Source: Desulfobaccales bacterium | Lineage (GTDB): Bacteria; Desulfobacterota; Desulfobaccia; Desulfobaccales; 0-14-0-80-60-11 | Direction: 5' to 3' | Assembly (NCBI GenBank): GCA_041648175.1 | Contig: JBAZPO010000004.1 | Span: 221,396 to 285,395 of the forward strand | Length of the DNA stretch: 64,000 nucleotides | Shown here: piece after piece, positions 18,476-28,728 of the stretch | How the letters are laid out: each line of letters starts with the position of its first letter | How positions within the stretch are numbered: the stretch's first letter is position 1 | Notes under the pieces: model-generated | What the model was told of the DNA's origin: nothing | Database searches by the model: none | The model's input: only the letters and a program-made list of their open reading frames with translations | Position numbers and translations under genes: made by a program

Positions 18476-19807
18476 ATGAGCAATGAAAACCTACCCCCCC
18501 GAATCCACGTGCTGGCCAAGCCCACCGGGGCGACCTGCAACCTGAACTGTTCCTATTGCTTTTTTCTGAATAAAGAGCAGCTCTACCCCGGCAGTCACTT
18601 TCGCATGAGTGATGCGGTATTGGAGCATTACATTCGGCAGCTCATCGAGTCCCATCGCACTGATAAGGTGACGGTGGCCTGGCAGGGCGGAGAACCGACT
18701 CTGATGGGCATCGACTTCTATAAGCGCGCCCTCGAATTCCAGAACCAGTACCAGCGGCCGGGCATGAGCTTCGAAAACACCATGCAAACCAACGGCACGC
18801 TCCTGAACGACGCATGGTGCGAATTTTTCCGCGAGCAGGGCTTTCTCATCGGCATCAGTATCGACGGTCCGGTTGAACTGCACGATGTCTACCGGGTGGA
18901 CAAGAGCGGCCGGCCAACCTTTGACCGGGTGATGCGCGGCCTGCGGCTGTTGCAGAAGCACGGGGTGGAATACAACATTCTGACCACCGTTAATCGGCGC
19001 AACGCTGATCACCCCCTCGAGGTTTACCGATTTTTAAGGGACGAAGCCGGCGCCACCTGGATGCAGTTCATTCCGGCCATCGAGCGCCTCAACCAAGCAG
19101 GGGTTTCCCTTTACCAGGAAGGGACCTCCGTTTCGGAGCGTTCAGTGCTGCCGGAACAGCTCGGCAATTTTCTGAGCACCATTTTTGACGAATGGGTCCG
19201 GCATGACGTCGGCCGCGTGTTCGTGCAGACCTTCGAGGCGACCGTGAGAAACTGGCTGGGCCTGCCTTCCTCCGGCATGTGCGTCTTCGATGCCACGTGC
19301 GGTCATGGACTTGCCCTGGAGCACAACGGCGACCTGTATTCCTGTGACCATTTTGTCGAGCCCAAGTACCTACTGGGCAACATCCGACAAACTCACATGA
19401 TGGATCTGGCAGGCTCAGAGCAGCAGCGCACCTTTGGCCGCGCCAAGCTTTCGACGCTGCCCCGTTATTGCCGGGAATGCGAGGTGGGCTTCGCCTGTAA
19501 GGGCGAATGTCCCAAAAATCGGTTTCTTACCACGCCGGAGGGGGAACCGGGACTAAACTATTTGTGTGCGGGTTACCGGGCCTTCTTCCACCACGTCGAC
19601 CGCCCTTTGAAGATCATGGCTGGCTTGCTGCGCCGGGGCCATCCAGCCGCGCAGGTCATGGAAGTCCTCACCGATGAGGCTGGCCGGTCCGCCCTACCGT
19701 TTTCCAAAACCGGTCGCAATGATCCCTGCCCGTGCGGCAGTGGTCTTAAGTTCAAGAAATGTCACGGCCGGGAGGTGAATGTCCAGGCCAGGAGAACTTC
19801 CCTGTAA
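18476..19807 (+). CDS. Anaerobic sulfatase-maturating enzyme (radical SAM) with a C-terminal SEC-C motif
   Basis: The 443-residue protein oxidises an active-site Cys or Ser of a sulfatase to formylglycine without oxygen. The radical-SAM cluster is CNLNCSYC (C21, C25, C28), followed by WQGGEPTL and GISIDGP, which carries the catalytic aspartate of the family. Two auxiliary-cluster regions follow: CVFDATCGHGLALEHNGDLYSCDHF and CRECEVGFACKGECP. The last 30 residues hold GRNDPCPCGSGLKFKKCHG, a zinc-binding SEC-C motif that is not needed for maturase chemistry and may aid contact with nascent sulfatase or ribosome. The sulfatase follows 92 bp downstream on the same strand and is the likely substrate. 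Confidence 0.93.
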   Translation: MSNENLPPRIHVLAKPTGATCNLNCSYCFFLNKEQLYPGSHFRMSDAVLEHYIRQLIESHRTDKVTVAWQGGEPTLMGIDFYKRALEFQNQYQRPGMSFENTMQTNGTLLNDAWCEFFREQGFLIGISIDGPVELHDVYRVDKSGRPTFDRVMRGLRLLQKHGVEYNILTTVNRRNADHPLEVYRFLRDEAGATWMQFIPAIERLNQAGVSLYQEGTSVSERSVLPEQLGNFLSTIFDEWVRHDVGRVFVQTFEATVRNWLGLPSSGMCVFDATCGHGLALEHNGDLYSCDHFVEPKYLLGNIRQTHMMDLAGSEQQRTFGRAKLSTLPRYCRECEVGFACKGECPKNRFLTTPEGEPGLNYLCAGYRAFFHHVDRPLKIMAGLLRRGHPAAQVMEVLTDEAGRSALPFSKTGRNDPCPCGSGLKFKKCHGREVNVQARRTSL

Positions 19808-19899
19808 TTAACGCGGCCTCACCCATGCCGGGAAACCTCTGAACCAGGAGTCCAAGCTTAATGATCAACTGTTTTATTGCACCCTAAAAAGGAGGATTT

Positions 19900-21393
<1,494 letters not shown>

Positions 21394-21404
21394 CGTTATC
21401 TTAA

Positions 21405-21443
21405 TACCCCGCAGATTCAATGGCACAGAGGATTTGCGGGGTA
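21405..21443 (+). terminator. Terminator hairpin after the sulfatase
   Basis: TACCCCGCA and TGCGGGGTA form a perfect 9-bp stem 12 bp past the sulfatase stop, followed by CGCCTTTTC. The loop is long (about 21 nt). Confidence 0.6.
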
Positions 21444-21529
21444 CGCCTTTTCAATAAACATCGGTTATATCGGGTCGAAAGCAGGAGGCCCCGATCATTC
21501 CATCAAATAGCCAAAGCATCGAGGTTCGC

Positions 21530-22177
21530 ATGCCTCTCTTGCACATCTCAATCTCAGACGCTTTAATAATTTTCTTTTTAACTCTCGGTCCGCTCAAGGC
21601 CATTGCCCCTTTTGCGCAGTTGACTCAGGGAACCGACTCTGCCTTTCGCCGGACCTTAGCCTGGCGGGCCACGGCGATTGCCACGCTTATCGTGATTATT
21701 GTGGCCCTGTTAGGTGCAGTCATCCTACAAAATTGGCATGTTTCCGTCGCCGCGATCGTCATCACCGGGGGCCTCATCCTCTTCTGCCAGGCATTCCAGC
21801 TGATCATGCAGCCCTCGGCCGTTGCGCCACCTCCCCAGCAAAAACCCGGACAGGCTCCGCCAACCATGGCGATGGCCCAATTCTCCCTGGCCCTTCCTAT
21901 CCTGGTCACTGCTCCCGGCATCGCGGCCATTGTCGGATTCATGGCTATTGCCGGAGGCGATTGGACTCAAAAAGGCATTGTCTTCGCGTCGTTACTGGTG
22001 ATCATGGGGCTGAACCTGGTCACCCTACTAAACATGGAGGCGATTTTAAAACGTGGCCCCTCACCTGCGCTTAAAGTCCTGGGATGGGTGATGGCCATAC
22101 TCCAAGCGGCGCTGGCGGCGCAATATATAATTAATGGTCTGGTTCGGTTAGGGGCGCTCCCCACTCTGGGATCATAG
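21530..22177 (+). CDS. MarC-family inner-membrane protein
   Basis: This 215-residue protein has six predicted membrane helices. The N-terminal ISDALIIFFLTLGPLKAIAPFAQLTQG and the centre (AQFSLALPILVTAPGIAAIVGFMAI) fit the MarC/UPF0056 family, whose second half-repeat starts with a PLxxxPGxI segment. The loop QPSAVAPPPQQKPGQAPPT is longer and more proline-rich than usual. Transport activity of the family is not settled. It is followed after 13 bp by a DUF202 protein, so the two are likely cotranscribed. Confidence 0.85.
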   Translation: MPLLHISISDALIIFFLTLGPLKAIAPFAQLTQGTDSAFRRTLAWRATAIATLIVIIVALLGAVILQNWHVSVAAIVITGGLILFCQAFQLIMQPSAVAPPPQQKPGQAPPTMAMAQFSLALPILVTAPGIAAIVGFMAIAGGDWTQKGIVFASLLVIMGLNLVTLLNMEAILKRGPSPALKVLGWVMAILQAALAAQYIINGLVRLGALPTLGS

Positions 22178-22190
22178 GGTAAGAAATGAG

Positions 22191-22568
22191 ATGAATGTCT
22201 CCAACGAACTCGCTAGAGAACGCACCCGCGAGGCTGCTGACCGAACCCTTATGGCATGGATTCGTACCTGCCTCTCGTTGATTGGGTTCGGGTTTGGCAT
22301 CGCCAAATTCCGGGACATTTTGGTTGAAGGTGGTCTTATCCGCCGAGCCGGCGATAATATTAACTCCACCATGATTTTTGGATTGAGTTTTATCTCCCTC
22401 GGCATCCTTGGTCTCCTCGCCGCGGTTATCCAACATTGGCGAATTCTGCACCATATCAAGCTTGAGGATTTCCAATATACCGGCTTCCGCCCAGTGGTAA
22501 TGATAACCGCGATCCTATTGCTGCTCATCGGGCTCTTTGCTTTCATCTCTATCCTGCTAAGGGTTTAA
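22191..22568 (+). CDS. DUF202 (YidH-type) membrane protein
   Basis: The 125-residue protein contains the DUF202 core NELARERTREAADRTLMAWIRTCLSLIGFGFGIAKF, followed by two more membrane helices (MIFGLSFISLGILGLLAAVI and VVMITAILLLLIGLFAFISILL). Its small size and three helices are typical. The family is found with MarC, VTC-like and stress genes, but its action is unknown. The ATG lies 13 bp past the stop of the MarC gene, giving a two-gene operon. Confidence 0.85.
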   Translation: MNVSNELARERTREAADRTLMAWIRTCLSLIGFGFGIAKFRDILVEGGLIRRAGDNINSTMIFGLSFISLGILGLLAAVIQHWRILHHIKLEDFQYTGFRPVVMITAILLLLIGLFAFISILLRV

Positions 22569-22648
22569 TAGTAAATGAAAGATAGAATTATGAAGGCTCA
22601 ATAGATTGAAAAGAACCAGTATTTGAGAAGGGCCTTCGTACTTGATAG

Positions 22649-22714
22649 CTTGCCATCCCCTTCACTTATCAGCGAGCCATCAAAAATAGCATGAATGATT
22701 TGCATATAGAAATG
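22649..22714. repeat. Dispersed 66-bp repeat, copy 3
   Basis: Begins CTTGCCATCCCC, shares CTTATCA, carries GCATGAATGATTTGCATAT and ends AGAAATG. It is closer to copy 1 at its right end and to copy 2 in the middle. On the minus strand it reads MQIIHAIFDGSLIS. Confidence 0.6.
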
Positions 22715-22989
22715 GGCCTGTTGTAAGGCGCATTTTCAGGCTCCATCACATTGAGGAAAGGACAAGGACCCAATAGTTTTAAACCTACCCTCACGGTTGT
22801 CACCCCAAAAAGCGCTGTTAAAAGCTTATCTCAAGCATCATTCCCAGCCAATCCCTTCGGTACTTATCAATTCAATAGATAGATCAAGACACTAATATCA
22901 GTACTATAAGGAATCTTTATATTATTAGCGCAATTACTGCAATTAAATACCATAGTTACTTGCTAAGGAGAGTTATAAAGCCATCTTAT

Positions 22990-23018
22990 TTGACTTTACA
23001 AGCTATTTGTGTTACATT
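22990..23018 (+). promoter_or_regulatory. Promoter-like site for the HhH/Cys gene
   Basis: TTGACT (22990-22995) and TACATT (23013-23018) are spaced by 17 bp. The expected transcript start falls at or next to the ATG at 23026, which would make the mRNA leaderless. Confidence 0.35.
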
Positions 23019-23025
23019 TACAATT

Positions 23026-24063
23026 ATGACACACCAAAAGCAGGCCTCAAAGCGTAGTATTGAGATAGTAAAGCAAATTATTAAGGCTCATCAGAGGCTA
23101 TTTGATGATGTCTTTGTTGAAGATGCACACGAAATACAAGCTATTCTGCAGCAAATGATTCATGGGAAGCCTAACCACAAGTCTGTCATGCTTTATCAAT
23201 ACTTACTTGGATGCTTTCTTTTTGCTGGGGGTGGGGACCAGTCGAACTTAGGCTACTACGCCAAGCAGCGGGTCAAACCGACCTTAAACAGGGTCAAACG
23301 AGTTGTCACAGCCGCTCAGTGCCCGAAGTTAGCCACTTTTGAAGCGTTTAAGAGTTGCGGCTACCAAAAAACCACGCAAAAGTGCAATGAACCGGCTTTC
23401 TTGGGAACCTGTCCACTGCCGACTTTCGACATGAAACGGGGGTCTTTGAATCACATGGCGTTCTCGCTGTTCTTTTTTCTGCGAGATGTCTGTAGGAGGG
23501 ACTTTTACGCATATGTCATGCAGCACTTTGGGGAGGGCCAGTTGCCCGCTGGGGCCATCAACGAGCGCCTCCACGACTTCATCAAGAAAGTCACCACAAT
23601 TGCCAACGTCGGCCCGAAGCTGGCTCACATGGCCCTGTCCAGCCTGTTCTTGACCCGCTACCCTGGCTGGGACTATCGCCAAGTGGGGCTGCACATGATT
23701 GCCGTCGACAGCCTGGTTCACAACTTCCTTCACCGGACCGGTATTTTGGACAGCTACCAGCTCGACCATGCCTATGGACCTCGCTGCCACACGGAAAAGG
23801 GGTGTTTGGGGGTGATCCAAGATTTGGCCAGCCGAATTGACTGCCGGGAGTTTAACCCCAACCTTCCAGCCCACTTTCCCCGGTTCATTCAGTACCACAT
23901 ATGGGCCTATTGCGCCAAAGACGGCGAAAACATTTGCAACGGCAACAAGTGCAAGTCCGGCAAGCCGAACTCGGCATGCATCCTTCACCAACAGCGGTTG
24001 TGCAACCAGTTGCCGCCGCAAAAACCAGCCAATCAACCTGTGGACCCTTACTTATTCCCATGA
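23026..24063 (+). CDS. Helix-hairpin-helix protein with a C-terminal cysteine cluster (DNA-glycosylase-like)
   Basis: The likely start is ATG 23026 (345 residues), although the frame is open to a TTG at 22960. A segment KKVTTIANVGPKLAHMALSSLF resembles the hairpin of the HhH-GPD fold, and DSLVHNFLHRTGIL follows at the distance where EndoIII-type glycosylases carry VDTHVxRVxxRLG. Near the C-terminus YCAKDGENICNGNKCKSG...CILHQQRLC gives five cysteines that could hold an iron-sulfur or zinc site, as in the EndoIII loop. Another Cys set (CGYQKTTQKCNEPAFLGTC) is near residue 105. The catalytic Lys/Asp pair is not certain. It starts an accessory block with a double AAA+ ATPase. Confidence 0.5.
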   Translation: MTHQKQASKRSIEIVKQIIKAHQRLFDDVFVEDAHEIQAILQQMIHGKPNHKSVMLYQYLLGCFLFAGGGDQSNLGYYAKQRVKPTLNRVKRVVTAAQCPKLATFEAFKSCGYQKTTQKCNEPAFLGTCPLPTFDMKRGSLNHMAFSLFFFLRDVCRRDFYAYVMQHFGEGQLPAGAINERLHDFIKKVTTIANVGPKLAHMALSSLFLTRYPGWDYRQVGLHMIAVDSLVHNFLHRTGILDSYQLDHAYGPRCHTEKGCLGVIQDLASRIDCREFNPNLPAHFPRFIQYHIWAYCAKDGENICNGNKCKSGKPNSACILHQQRLCNQLPPQKPANQPVDPYLFP

Positions 24064-24089
24064 ACCACGCCAAGAAGGGGTATTTAACC

Positions 24090-24380
24090 ATGTCAACGTT
24101 AGAAGCCCACTGCCAGGAGTCCATGAGGCGGTTTGGACAGGCGTTCGAGGCAGTCCACCGGTGGCTGGATGAACTTGCAGGAAAGCCGCCTTATGGGATG
24201 CGTCACCGCCGGGTCCGGCACCATGAGGCTGGCATGAGGGAAGCCAAGGTCCTGTTTGGTGACATAGCTGGCGAAGTGGCTCGGCACCACATCATTTCCG
24301 ACCTCAAGGAAGAAGGCTGGACCGAGACTGATCCATTTCCCCGGGATGAGCAGCACTATGTGGCATTGGGCCTGTTTTGA
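24090..24380 (+). CDS. Small histidine/arginine-rich conserved protein
   Basis: The ATG at 24090 gives 96 residues; it is preceded by AAGGGG, 26 bp after the stop of the HhH gene. The centre reads MRHRRVRHHEAGMREAKVLFGDIAGEVARHHIISDLKEEGW, a helical pair with a conserved RHHxxG start that I have seen in unnamed phage and plasmid proteins. No domain with known function is recognised. It lies between the HhH protein and the double ATPase on the same strand and is likely part of their operon. Confidence 0.6.
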   Translation: MSTLEAHCQESMRRFGQAFEAVHRWLDELAGKPPYGMRHRRVRHHEAGMREAKVLFGDIAGEVARHHIISDLKEEGWTETDPFPRDEQHYVALGLF

Positions 24381-24411
24381 ACCGAGTGGCTCATGAACAA
24401 CAAGGAAGGCC

Positions 24412-26478
24412 ATGGACAGCGAACGTGAACTAAAATGTTTGGCAGCAGTGTGGGCCCTGAGGGGGATTCTCACCCCGGCAGGGTTCAAAGACTTTAAGCT
24501 GAATGACGGGTTGGTCTTCTGGGACAAGGAAGAGCTGGAAGACCTGCTGGACTATGTCAAAGCCAAAGAGACGCCGGCGACGGCAAAGCTCCTGTCAACC
24601 AACTCCCGTAACACCATAGAAGAAGGGGTGGACGCGGTCAACTTGACTCGGAATGGGGTGTTTTTTAAGAACTTGGCACAGTTAGGTGGTTTGCTGAAGC
24701 TGACCGAAGTCGAACGGGACGTCCTCCTGTTTGCCCTGCTGTTCCGTGAGGAGCCCGGTTTGCGGCAAGCGCTGCACGAACTGACCTATTGCGGAATCCA
24801 AGCATATTTTGACCACTTGGCCCGCATTCTGAAGGTGCCCGAGGCCGAACTTCGGAAGGCGGTGCGCAAAGACGGCACTCTTGCCACGGCAGGCCTTCTC
24901 GAAGTGTTTAAAGGCACCCACGGCTCGTTTGAGCTAGAGCCCTTGGAAGGCCTCTACCAAGCCTTAGGGAAGCCAGAAGGTGGAGTGGAGGGCATACTGT
25001 CGTCGTATTTTACCAAGTCTCCGGCGCCAGTCCTGTCATTGCAGGATTTTGCCCACTATCCCAACTTCAGCCTTTTGGTCCGTTATGTGCGGAAAGCGGT
25101 GAAAGCGCGGGAACCGGGGACCAACGTCTTGCTGTATGGCCCACCCGGTACCGGCAAGACCGAATTGGCCCGGACTCTCGCACAGCATGTCAAGGCGCGG
25201 CTGTTTGAAGTGAGCACCGCAGACGACGACGGAGAGGCTTTACCAGGTGGGCAGAGGTTACGGGGTTACCTCCTCAGTCAGCGAGTGCTGTCTCATGCCT
25301 CAGACTGTCTTTTGCTGTTTGATGAAATTGAAGATGTCTTCCCTTGGCCCGATTTCACTCTATTTAAGGACTTGCATCAGCACAACTCCCGGAAAGGGTG
25401 GACTAACCGCCTCTTGGAAACCAATCAGGTCCCGGCGGTGTGGATTTGTAACCGAATGGACGGGATTGATCCCGCCCATGTCCGCCGGTTCGACCTAATC
25501 ATCGAAGTCCCTCTGCCGCCGCTACGTGCCCGAGAGAAAATGCTGGCAACCAGGCTGGGCGGCTTGAAAGTAGACAATGCCAGCCTTCGGGAATTGGCTC
25601 AAAACATCCACCTGGCCCCGGCTCACATCGACAAAGCCGCGAAAGTGGCATCATACTGCGGAGCCCGGACGGCCGAAGACACCGGCACAATCCTCCAAGC
25701 CGTCATTGGCAACGCTCACAAGGCGCTGAACTTGAAGCAGGGGAAAGAGTTTGGGCACCAATTGGACGCTGCCTACAGCTTAGCCCATGTCAATGCCGAT
25801 CATGATTTGCAGGGGCTGGTCAAGTGCTGCCGCCGATCCCATTCCATTCGCCTTTTCCTCCATGGCCCGCCGGGGACCGGAAAGAGCGCTTTTGTGCAGT
25901 ATTTGGGGCAAGTATTGGGAAAAACGGTACTGCTCAAAACCGCTTCAGACCTCCTCCGGCCGTATGTTGGCCAAACGGAAAGGGAAATTGCGGCGATGTT
26001 TCGGAAGGCTGGTGATCAAAAAGCGATCCTCTTCGTTGATGAGGTGGACGGCTTTTTTCAAAACCGCCAGCAGGCCCATCACTCGTGGGAAGTAACCATA
26101 GTAAACGAGTTTTTGGGGCAGCTCGAGCGGTTTGGCGGGACCTTTGTCGGCGCCACAAACCTCAAGGAAAGCCTGGACCTCGCTGTGTTCAGGCGGTTTG
26201 ATTTCAAGGTGGGGTTCACTTACCTGAAGCCGGAGCAGGCATGGCTGTTGTTCAAGGCCATGGCGAAGGATTTGCAGGCTCATTTACCCCTTTCGGAGAT
26301 CGGGCCTTTCCAGGCAAGATTGGCCCGCCTGCATCATTTAACGCCCGGGGATTTCGCCGTTATGAAGCGCAAAAGTCTAATGCATGAGAAAAAGCCAACT
26401 GCCGAAGCGCTGCTCACCTGGCTGGAGCAGGAAATTTCCGCCAAATCAGGTCTTAAAAAGGGCTTGGTCGGCTTTTAA
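24412..26478 (+). CDS. Double AAA+ ATPase
   Basis: The 688-residue protein carries two complete AAA+ modules. The first has Walker A GPPGTGKT near residue 242, Walker B LLLFDEIED, and an arginine in HVRRFD. The second has GPPGTGKS near residue 484, ILFVDEVDGFF, a sensor-1 NL in GATNLKES and VFRRFD. The 230 N-terminal residues are helical and lack known motifs. Two VCP-like rings in one chain point to an unfoldase or remodelling role on protein or DNA-protein complexes. The neighbours (HhH protein, small basic protein) lie upstream at 32 bp spacing or less, so an operon is likely. The C-terminus has no protease domain. Partner and substrate are unknown. Confidence 0.75.
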   Translation: MDSERELKCLAAVWALRGILTPAGFKDFKLNDGLVFWDKEELEDLLDYVKAKETPATAKLLSTNSRNTIEEGVDAVNLTRNGVFFKNLAQLGGLLKLTEVERDVLLFALLFREEPGLRQALHELTYCGIQAYFDHLARILKVPEAELRKAVRKDGTLATAGLLEVFKGTHGSFELEPLEGLYQALGKPEGGVEGILSSYFTKSPAPVLSLQDFAHYPNFSLLVRYVRKAVKAREPGTNVLLYGPPGTGKTELARTLAQHVKARLFEVSTADDDGEALPGGQRLRGYLLSQRVLSHASDCLLLFDEIEDVFPWPDFTLFKDLHQHNSRKGWTNRLLETNQVPAVWICNRMDGIDPAHVRRFDLIIEVPLPPLRAREKMLATRLGGLKVDNASLRELAQNIHLAPAHIDKAAKVASYCGARTAEDTGTILQAVIGNAHKALNLKQGKEFGHQLDAAYSLAHVNADHDLQGLVKCCRRSHSIRLFLHGPPGTGKSAFVQYLGQVLGKTVLLKTASDLLRPYVGQTEREIAAMFRKAGDQKAILFVDEVDGFFQNRQQAHHSWEVTIVNEFLGQLERFGGTFVGATNLKESLDLAVFRRFDFKVGFTYLKPEQAWLLFKAMAKDLQAHLPLSEIGPFQARLARLHHLTPGDFAVMKRKSLMHEKKPTAEALLTWLEQEISAKSGLKKGLVGF

Positions 26479-26557
26479 GGCCCGATTAACTACAACTTCC
26501 GAAAAAATCTCACTTATTTATCTGTTGGACGCCCTTCTTTTCCTTTAAACTTTATGC

Positions 26558-27596
26558 ATGCCCCAAGGCTCTAAATTCAATCTAGACCCCTTTCATTTCC
26601 GTAATATTCATCCCCTCATTGCCATCGGTACGGCCAGTGATCGTTATGCCGGCTAGATCGGACCAATTTATTCACCCGACCGGTACCAAGGCCGCATAAC
26701 CCAACGAAGCAAAATCATAGCCGGAAGAACATTTGTCGAAAAAGTCCTGCCAGTAGATAGTGTCGAAGAGTATTTCGAACATTTTTCGGTTCTCGAGATC
26801 GATTTCTCGTTTTACCGGCAGCTCCTGGACCAAAACGGCGACCCAACCCAAAACTACCGGGTGTTGAAAGACATACGCCAAGCACCTTAAAGACGATGAC
26901 CGAATCATTCTCAAGGTCCCGCAATTGGTCACCGCCCAGAAGTTCCACAAGGGCGACCAATACCTTGACAACCCAGCCTATTTCAACCCCAAACTCTTCA
27001 CTAGCCAATTCTATGAGCCCGCCGTAAATCTCTTGAGTACCAACCTCACCGGCTTTATCTTTGAACAGGAATACCAGCGGAAGGAAGACCGGGCTCCTGT
27101 GATGGCGATGGTCCACGGTTTGGATAAGTTCTTCAGCCAGATCCCCAAAGACCCCCGGTACCACATCGAATTGAGAACCGACCTTTACCTCAGGGATCAG
27201 GTGTTTGAAGTTTTGGGGAAACACGGCGTAGGGCAAGTCTTATCCCATTGGACCTGGTTACCGCCTTTGAGGAAGCAATTGGCCAAAGCCGATGGACGGT
27301 TCTTCAATGCCGGGAATGAATGTGTGGTCCGGCTACTGACGCCTCTGAACATGCGGTATGAAGACGCTTATGCAAAAGCCTATCCTTTCGACAAACTCGT
27401 AGACGGGATGCTCCAGACGGAGATGGTTTTGGAAACGGTGGACATTATCAAGGGCGCCATTGAAAAAGGCCTGCTGGCCAACCTCATCATCAACAATAGG
27501 GCCGGCGGCAACGCCCCGATGATTGCCCAAATAATCGCTGAAAAGCTATTCCCAAAAGCCCCGCCAAAAAAGAAAGGCCAACTGAGCCTCTGGTAG
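26558..27596 (+). pseudogene. DUF72 (YecE-type) protein gene, broken by a stop and a frameshift
   Basis: From ATG 26558 the protein begins like DUF72 (IAIGTASDRYAG*IGPIYSPDRY), where a TAG at 26654 replaces the tryptophan expected after YAG. The frame continues EEYFEHFSVLEIDFSFYRQLLDQNG up to about 26880, then shifts. The remainder (LKVPQLVTAQKFHKGDQYLDNPAYFNP...FIFEQEYQ...YHIELRTDLYL) runs to 27596 and keeps the family order. Without both lesions this would be a full 340-residue TIM-barrel-like protein. The family is of unknown function. The downstream part could still be translated from an internal start but would lack half of the barrel. Confidence 0.8.
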
Positions 27597-27637
27597 CTGC
27601 CATTGATTCCCGGTCCATCATTGAAAAGCTTGGAGAA

Positions 27638-27662
27638 CTGTAGTATTGCTATTGTACTACAG
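27638..27662 (+). promoter_or_regulatory. Inverted repeat upstream of the TIR gene, candidate operator
   Basis: CTGTAGTA (27638-27645) and TACTACAG (27655-27662) form a perfect 8-bp dyad with a 9-nt centre. It ends 40 bp before the TIR start codon. Confidence 0.5.
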
Positions 27663-27702
27663 GGCCCAAGATCCTATGTTAAATGCAGACTGGAGATAAG
27701 CA

Positions 27703-28119
27703 GTGACTTCCGTCTTTATTTCCTATTCCAGCAACGACCTGATGAGGGTTGAACGGTTAGCCGAAGCCTTGGGGCAGGAACAGGATATTACAGTTTGGCT
27801 TGACACCACCAACATCTATCCCGGTGATGATTTTCTGGAGGAAATGAAAAAGGGGATTCGGGCAGCTGACAAAATCATTATTTGTCTGAGCCCTTCCTTT
27901 AACAAAAAGCCCCCTGTTTCGTGGGTCAAGAAAGAGCTCAAAATGGCCATGTTGAGAGAAAGTGAGACGGGCAAAGGCATCATCATTCCCGTGAGAATAA
28001 AATCTGGAGGACAAATCCCAGAAGAAATCGGCACCAAGGCATATGCCGATCTATCGACCAAGAACAGGTGGAACCGGAACCTGCCACGGTTAATTGCAGC
28101 GATTAGGCGATCGGTTTAA
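27703..28119 (+). CDS. Stand-alone TIR-domain protein
   Basis: A GTG start with GGAG upstream gives 138 residues, almost all of it a TIR fold: VFISYSSNDLMRVERLAEALG (beta A and alpha A), ITVWLDTTNIYPGDDF (BB region), KIIICLSPSFNKKPPVSWVKKELKMAM (with the W-V-K-K-E-L segment carrying the glutamate that serves as NADase residue in many TIRs) and IIPVRIK. Bacterial TIRs usually cleave NAD+ or make cyclic ADP-ribose signals in phage defence, but usually pair with a sensor domain or gene; none is obvious here except two MucR-like genes downstream. It may be an effector, a signalling adaptor or an orphan. Confidence 0.85.
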   Translation: MTSVFISYSSNDLMRVERLAEALGQEQDITVWLDTTNIYPGDDFLEEMKKGIRAADKIIICLSPSFNKKPPVSWVKKELKMAMLRESETGKGIIIPVRIKSGGQIPEEIGTKAYADLSTKNRWNRNLPRLIAAIRRSV

Positions 28120-28233
28120 TTGATGGTGAACTTAGAGGGTAGTAAGTGCCCGGATTGCAAGGAATTGAGGCTTTTTCTGGAAGGCTGCAAGGTCTTCCAG
28201 CGCCAATATCGTATGGGCCATGGTGACATCAAG

Positions 28234-28260
28234 CCTTTATCATTATTATAAAGGGTTTTC
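28234..28260 (+). terminator. Terminator after the TIR gene
   Basis: CCTTTAT (28234-28240) pairs with ATAAAGG (28248-28254), followed by GTTTTC. It lies about 115 bp past the TIR stop. Confidence 0.55.
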
Positions 28261-28356
28261 GTCACCATTGCTTGATTCCCGAGTTTGAAGCATGACCGGT
28301 AAGGACTTGAAAGGTAGCTACCAAATAACGCCAACTTAGTTCAAGGAGATGATCCC

Positions 28357-28653
28357 ATGCCCAGCGAAATTCTCAATTTAACGGCGCAGATCGTCATATC
28401 CCATGCCTCCATGACTGCACTGACTCCCAAAGAATTGCTGGCGACAATTAAAGCAGTCCATGATGTTTTGGTATCATTGGATAAAGAGGATAAAGTTGAA
28501 GTTCCGGAAACCAAACCTTCAGCCAAACTTCAGCGAAAACCTCGAAAAGTAAAAATGAAAGAATCACCTGAGGCCAAAGCAGTTGAAAATGAGGAAGGAT
28601 TGCCTGTTGGAGACCCAGATTACATGGAGTTTATGGAAAGCCGAGAGGGGTAA
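28357..28653 (+). CDS. MucR-like paralogue lacking the zinc finger
   Basis: AAGGAGAT precedes the ATG. The N-terminal 45 residues (MPSEILNLTAQIVISHASMTALTPKELLATIKAVHDVL) match the oligomerisation region of the next gene's product nearly residue by residue. Then a basic, lysine-rich linker (KPSAKLQRKPRKVKMKES) leads to an acidic tail. The C2H2-type finger that binds DNA in MucR/Ros is absent, so at 98 residues it may act as a co-oligomer or antagonist of the full-length neighbour. That role is inferred. Confidence 0.7.
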   Translation: MPSEILNLTAQIVISHASMTALTPKELLATIKAVHDVLVSLDKEDKVEVPETKPSAKLQRKPRKVKMKESPEAKAVENEEGLPVGDPDYMEFMESREG

Positions 28654-28728
28654 ACGGCACCAGGTACCGTCTCAACCCATTCTGACTTGATTTACCCTAT
28701 AATCAATGAACCAAAAGGAGATAACTCC

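Larger units (their letters stand above)
22569..23025. other. Intergenic region with repeat copy 3 and a promoter-like site
   Basis: It contains the third dispersed repeat (22649-22714) and, at its right end, an AT-rich promoter-like segment. No supported gene. Confidence 0.45.

Noticed and set aside
26654..26656. TAG in the DUF72 gene as a pyrrolysine codon
   Set aside because: The codon replaces a conserved Trp and a frameshift follows, so ordinary decay is the better reading.
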